A DNA stretch of 64,000 nucleotides, taken from the NCBI GenBank assembly GCA_008638375.1, contig CM018043.1:56438947-56502946 (forward strand). Direction: 5' to 3'. Made by a program: the position numbers and the translations under genes. A model generated the notes under the pieces. The model searched no databases, was not told the DNA's origin, and saw nothing but the letters and a program-made list of their open reading frames with translations. The stretch is from Nyssa sinensis. Its lineage: Eukaryota; Streptophyta; Magnoliopsida; Cornales; Nyssaceae. Position 1 is the first letter of the stretch. Each line of letters begins with the position of its first letter. Of the stretch, positions 59,101 to 64,000 are shown in pieces.

Positions 59101-59786
59101 AGAGGAGAAAGTTTCAGAAGGGTTGTGCATCCATCACAATTAACTGAACTTATCAGAAAGGAAAAGAGAACAACAATTAATCTCAACAAGTAATTTTTAT
59201 CCTGTTTGACTGATCAAAAACATATTTTATCCTATTTGAATTAACTATTCCTGTTGTTCCCTTCTTTTTTTCAGTGGTGGTGGTGGGTTGGTTCAGTGAA
59301 AGGCTAAATTGCAACAACGATACTATGCATGCATTGGAAAGAAGCCCCCATTACATTGTTCTGAATCAGGTTAGAGACTTCAGCTTATATATTATGATTG
59401 ACCATTGAATCCCCATGGATTATTACAGCTCATATTCCCAATTTATCTGGCCGCAAAGTTTCTTTCATGCAAAGCAGGATCTTGTGCTGATGGATTAGTG
59501 GGGCTAAGAGCTCCTGCAAGACTTTTCTTTAAAGTGGCTCCAGAACCATCCCAGGATCGATGATGTTCTTGAATCCTTATTCCCAAAACCAATCACTGTT
59601 CCAACACCATTATTGAATGTGTACCTCAACTTCCAAGCACCTAAACTAGTTTCCAAACCCTCCTGTCGCACCATCATGGTCCAGGGTGTTATGATCCTGA
59701 GGGAAGGAACTTCCGTCTTCTTTGGCTTAATCACGTCGTCTTCCATATCATCTAACATTTTTCGAGTTAGTTCTATATAACTTTAT
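56125..59786. other. Non-coding region, no gene recognised
   Basis: Less AT-rich than other gaps, with a direct repeat of AATTCGATTATACC-type sequence near 56582 and 56642 (GATTATACCGACCATCAAGC / GATTATACCAACCATCAAGG) and a poly-C run at 58139-58154. Short open stretches (for example LLEDQPSWLQKCLNSLLNHF at about 59042) are not supported by splice sites or family matches. It could contain decayed exons of a lost gene; I cannot show that. Confidence 0.5.
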
Positions 59787-60380
59787 TTGGATTCAGTGAG
59801 TGTTATAAACATTCTAAAAGATAGCCTTCTTGCAAAGGTGTCTGGAAAAATTGGAAGTCAAGAAACCTTTGGGCTTTTGAAAAAACTCCAAGACCTCTGC
59901 CTTCCAGCCTGTGCCAAATTCACAACTCTTTTAAAGAAAAATACGAGGCCTTCCACTCTGATGGAGGCCCGAACATCCCCTAGAACTTTAAAACTGGTAA
60001 AATGGAACTTCCCTTGTGCTGGAAACATAAAGTTGGACACAGATGGAGCCTCTAAAGGGAATCCAGGGGCTGCAAGCTTTGGTGGCTTGTCTGGAAATGA
60101 AGCTGATCAGTGGATGCAAGGATTCTTTGAACTGTGGAGTCTCAGAGAAGGCCTGAAACTAGGTGTTGAGATGGGATTTCAAAACTTAGAAGTGGAATCT
60201 GACAGTGAAGTGGCCATAAAGCTAGTAAAGAGTCCAGACATTCAAGATCACATCCAGGAAGCCTCATTGAAGAATGCAGGTAGTATGGCTATGGTCTTAG
60301 CAGCTGCAGCTTTGCTCATGCCCCAAGGGATGGGAACTTTTTGCAGAAAAATTGGCTAACATGGGATTGAATCAAAGGGA
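59787..60380 (+). pseudogene. Decayed RNase H (RVT_3-type) domain of a retroelement
   Basis: The frame from 59787 reads a linker and then VKWNFPCAGNIKLDTDGASK, GNPGAASFGGL, ELWSLREGLKLGVEMGFQNL and EVESDSEVAIKLVK, the plant RNase H fold found at the end of many LINE-derived proteins. The catalytic D in LDTDGAS and the E in the helix (ELWSLREG) and D in EVESDS are kept. About 20 residues between FGGL and the following SGNEAD seem deleted. Near 60335 a lost T changes frame: RDGNF continues as AEKLANMGLNQ in another frame. It is therefore not functional. Confidence 0.78.
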
Positions 60381-60967
60381 GCCTCTAGGGGTGCAAACGA
60401 GCCGAGTCAAGTCGAGTATCTGATGTTTGGGCTTGACTCGCAAAATAATCGAGCCTGGCTCGACTCGGCTCGAAACTCGACTCGAACTTAAATTTCTGAT
60501 CGAACTCGGCTCATGAATGGCTTGTCAAGCTCGAACTCGAACTTGACTCGGCTCGAAAAAATAAACAAGCCTCATTCGAGCTCGAGCTTAAGCTCGAGTT
60601 ACTGGGATTCATCCTTGCAAAGTAAACAGTTCATTCTTGAACCAATCAAACTTTTTGAAAGCTGGGTTATCAAAATCTAAAATCAGGTTTGAACTTTGAA
60701 CCCAAATACGTGCACTGATAGACAGAGGACAATCAGAACATGACATTATAGTCAAGCCAGAGAAGAATAATCAATAAATTAGTTGCTACAATTAGTTAAT
60801 CTTGCCCCATTAGCATCTGTAATTGTAATCAGATAAATAAACAAATGAAGTCTTCACATATAAACACAATATACACAAAATAAATTTATTTGCCATTGAT
60901 GCCTACGGCTACAAGTACTGTGTGAAATCTTTATCCTGTGAGAAAATGCAGCAAGGAAGCTTTTGTG

Positions 60968-61140
60968 TCATGGCTTGTGGAGCTTGAAGCCAAATACTCT
61001 TGGAACGTAACTTTGTGTTGCTTTCTGTGGTTTGAGGTGCCCATAAGTCATCAAAAACAGGTGAGGAAGTGTGGTTCCAAAATAAGCCCCATCAATATCT
61101 TGTCAAGGTCAAGGAAATATGTCATCACAGAGCAGTAAGT
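60968..61140 (-). pseudogene. Casein kinase II beta subunit, C-terminal fragment
   Basis: On the minus strand 61099-60968 encodes 43 intact residues and a stop: [20 protein letters not shown], then [20 protein letters not shown] and HKP. This is the C-terminus of plant CK2 regulatory subunit beta (CKB). Upstream, 61100-61140 still resembles the [20 protein letters not shown] coding region but has small deletions and two in-frame stops (DDIFP*P*Q). No other CKB exons are visible. The tail downstream (AATAAA near 60887) looks like the original 3' UTR. It is a gene fragment, not a working subunit; CK2-beta in cells tunes the CK2 kinase tetramer. Confidence 0.88.
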
Positions 61141-61799
61141 TACCATGAATCTCAACACAGTATATAGAGTGAAGGGGAAAAAAAGACAAAAAACAAAAAT
61201 GATAATGCAATTTTTTCTTAGCAGGAAAATCATGACAAGAAATTTCTAGCATCATAATGGAGTAGAAACAATAACTATGATGATAACATTTGGATTGTTT
61301 AGAAATTTCTACCCCTTCTAAAAAATCCATTTATGTAAAATAAAAAAGATCAAATGTTACTCTGTCAGCACTTCAAGTAAACACACAATGAAAATTTTCC
61401 TTCCAATTTCTTCTAAGAAATTAGGGATTGTTTAGACGGCTTGTGGAATTTGAGTTTACATAACATTTGGACAAAGAAATCTAAGTTATAATAAAAAAAA
61501 TAACTTGAGTAGAAATAAGGTTAATAATCAAAATTCCAAAATGACATTATTTTAAGTGGTTTGATATGAATGAATTATAACGATTAGAATCAAAAAAATA
61601 AAAATCAATACAAGCCATTGGATGTTTCTATGTTGTACAGAAAACAAGAAGAAAGGAAAACAATTATGCAACTTACAAGATAGAGAGAAAGGTGATCTTT
61701 TTGCCTTTTTAATTGCTGTGAACTCCTTAGAATCCAGGGAATAAAGATATATATGAAACTATACATGCATACCCACTTCGGCAGCTTTCTCGACAACAC

Positions 61800-61960
61800 A
61801 AATTGATATATATGAAGTTGAAGAAGGTTGATCGAGTCGAGAGTTTGATAGAGGGAGAGAGCTCAGAGAGGGCAAAGCAGAGCTGTGGCTGCGGGACTAA
61901 TTGAAGAAGGTTAGAAAAGGTTAGAAACCCTAGCATAGAAAAAATAAGTATTTATACTTA
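61800..61960 (-). promoter_or_regulatory. Promoter-like sequence with TATA and telo-box
   Basis: On the minus strand a TATAAATA (61949-61956) is followed by CTAGGGTTT (61925-61933, a telo-box) and a pyrimidine-rich stretch with CTCTCTGAGCTCTCTCCCTC. The arrangement looks like a plant promoter plus 5' leader pointing towards the CK2-beta fragment. Whether it is the original CKB promoter is inference. Confidence 0.4.
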
Positions 61961-62040
61961 AAAACATAAACGAGTCACGAGCCGAGCCACTATTCAAGCT
62001 TATATGAGCCTGTTCACGAGTTTGACGAGCCGAGCCTCTT

Positions 62041-63771
62041 TTTGGGTTCAAATAGAAACAATTAATGATACAATTAATTACATTGTTTTATCTTCTAAGT
62101 AAGATATATAAGTAATTTAATGATTAATTAAGGGTTCAATATGATTTACATTGTACTTTTTATCATGACCCATGATTTATTAATAACTCTGGTTTCGACA
62201 GTAACATTGAAGTCGACTATTTTTAATACATGTAAAAAGGTATTTTATAAAAAAAAATTAGTAGGCTGCCATTCAGGGCTCCCCAAAATGGAAAACATTA
62301 GCAAAGTTCAGTCATCTAGTTAGACATTTTTATAAGTAGGATTTTGTGAGACTTACCATTTTATCGCAAAAGATACTATTTTTGTGACTCGAACTTGAGA
62401 TACATTTATATTATAATAAAATAACTTTACTATTACCTATATACCTTTCTTTATATTATTTATTATTATATAATACAATAAATTAGTGGAACAACCTTAC
62501 TATTAATTATATACCTTCCATTATATGATTTATTACTATATAATACAGTAAATATTGCATAAAATATATATATAAAAAAAATCATAGTTCAACAGTTTAT
62601 CAAACATCCAATGATTATTAAATTGATTGTACTACAATTATTTATACTTAACTAAATATTTAAAATTATTTTATTTGAATTGATTATCATACAGCTTTAA
62701 TTATAAATATTCGGCTATGACTCTATGAATAAGTTGAAAATTAAGAACGGACCTAACACCAAAATAAGTTAACCCAAAAGTCTCTCAAATATTTTGGGAC
62801 TAAAAGGTTATTTTATTAATATTCGTTATCATTCTCTAGACTTGTATAATAGAATTGTCGTAAATTTCATTGGTGTTTCAATAAATTTTTGTTAAAACTT
62901 TAAAATTTAATAACTTTTAAATTATAAATTCATTTTTAATAAAATTTATATATTTAAACTCAAAATACTAAGATCTATTAAATAAAATTCATATTACCAT
63001 CATCATCAGCAGCAACATAAAAGCGATCAACGACTCCATTAGTGTGGCTACCTTTGCCTCTCAATTCACAACCTTCCATGTAGTCAGTGACTTCGTTGAA
63101 CTCCTCAATGCCATCACACTCGAGCACAACAAGGTATTGTGGTGGCAAGCATTCATTACGTGGCATATGGTTCTAAAATTCTATATATGGGATGCTTATA
63201 CCATGAATGCGCCATTGAGGCAGCTTGATTGATTCAAAGGATTAATAACATCATAAGTAGAATTAAAAACAATCAAACAATAGAGTTTAATGAAATAATA
63301 TCAACTTCACGTCTCGTTTATAAAATTGATGCATGAAACAAATGATTGAGGAATGACTTTAAAATATAACACGGGATAATAGTTAGAGTGATATGTAAAA
63401 TTATTACGAATCATATCTTTATAAGCGTAATATCATAACTTTATAAGCGTAATATTGTGAAAAAAGATTTTACAAATCTTATATTGCACTATAAAAAAAA
63501 TATGCTTCTTCAGTTGTAAAGAGAGTGGATTGGAGAATACATGAGTTTGTTGGAGGTGAGATATGTTTTTGAGATTGAATGAGATGAGTTTAAAGAGAAA
63601 ATCCATGTTTAGTGACAGAAATGTGGGAATATTACATTGGAACTCATCAACAAGATCCCTGTAGCCGCAACGGTGGAACACGCAGTAGAGAATCATTCCA
63701 CCTATAAAAGTCTAGCTATTTATTATTTCTAAATTTCCTTCTAATTTTCACCAATTAGAAAAAAATACTTC

Positions 63772-63809
<38 letters not shown>

Positions 63810-64000
63810 CGGGGTCGAGCGACAGAGTTTCCGTCGACGAGACACCAGTTTAGAGAAGGGGAAACAACAGTGAGTGAGACGTGTTTGGATGATCACGAAA
63901 ACCTCTCATCTCACAATTCCTAGAGTGATGTAGCAAAATTGAACATAAAAATTCCTTTCTTCTTCCGAAATCAGTACGTCCATCCAAAACCTTCCCCAAA
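62041..64000. other. AT-rich right end, no gene recognised
   Basis: AT-rich non-coding DNA with a (TA)n run at 63775-63807. A 62-codon open frame on the minus strand (62978-63166; MPRNECLPPQYLVVLECDGI at its start) has balanced codon use but matches no family I know. The last 180 bases are less AT-rich and contain nothing I can name. Confidence 0.5.

Larger units (their letters stand above)
60387..62040. mobile_element. GAGCCGAG-rich element arms around inserted or captured DNA
   Basis: The left part (60387-60604) begins TAGGGGTGCAAACGAGCCGA and is full of CTCGA/TCGAG/GGCTCG motifs. The right part (61970-62036) has GAGTCACGAGCCGAGCC and GACGAGCCGAGCCTC. Such sequence is typical of a common plant hAT-like repeat beginning TAGGGGTG. 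The expected mirror terminus is not found on the right, so that end is truncated or diverged. Between the arms lies about 1.35 kb including a CK2-beta fragment and a promoter-like region. Confidence 0.6.

Noticed and set aside
58957..59193. Open frame with EDQPSWL, reminiscent of a plant bZIP-like protein (At4g06598 type)
   Set aside because: Only about six residues agree, the following sequence does not, and no splice sites fit.
59504..59758. 84-codon minus-strand frame containing WKLRYTFNNGVGTVIGFGNK
   Set aside because: The phrase loosely recalls LINE reverse transcriptase text, but no motif is firm enough to call it.

Overview
The window is nuclear DNA from a flowering plant, almost certainly a eudicot. 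The genes are split by GT-AG introns, intergenic DNA is AT-rich, microsatellites of the (TA)n and (GA)n kind are common, and the mobile DNA is plant-type: Copia, L1-type LINE, Au-like SINE, and small hAT-like and fold-back elements. I cannot name the species. There is no CRISPR array and no tRNA or rRNA gene that I can recognise.

Five protein-coding genes could be spliced by hand into intact reading frames. From left to right they are: the 3' exons of a RanBP2-type zinc-finger protein (1789-3295, +, 5' part outside the window); an ALKBH9B-like AlkB-family RNA demethylase (6476-12443, +, 6 exons, 519 aa); WUSCHEL, the stem-cell homeodomain factor (26962-28660, +, 3 exons, 281 aa); a SWD2-like WD40 protein of the S2LB type, a predicted COMPASS H3K4 methyltransferase subunit (34829-41497, -, 11 exons, 332 aa); and a WEB-family (DUF827) coiled-coil protein (49031-50317, -, 2 exons, 213 aa). 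A sixth, intronless gene (42299-42703, -) encodes a small conserved plant protein of unknown function. From memory, four of these families sit together in Arabidopsis chromosome 2 as At2g17940 (WEB), At2g17950 (WUS), At2g17970 (ALKBH9B) and At2g17975 (RanBP2 zinc finger). The window therefore looks like the conserved WUS neighbourhood, with the S2LB gene and the small gene between WUS and WEB.

The rest is mostly mobile DNA. A complete but decayed Copia retrotransposon (14657-19755, -) has two LTRs, a primer-binding site and a TATTA target duplication. A 509-bp hAT-like element (996-1504) sits in one copy of a local tandem duplication whose other copy preserves the empty target site. Intron 3 of the S2LB gene carries a hAT-like element nested inside an older one, plus a third short element. 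The right end (50.5-64 kb) holds SINE and LINE fragments, a decayed RNase H domain, and a casein kinase II beta pseudogene fragment lying between arms of a GAGCCGAG-rich element.

The most unusual feature near a developmental gene is an array of four ~190-220-bp tandem repeats directly 3' of WUS. Each unit carries two potential hairpins, and one stem position changes in a pairing-preserving way between units.
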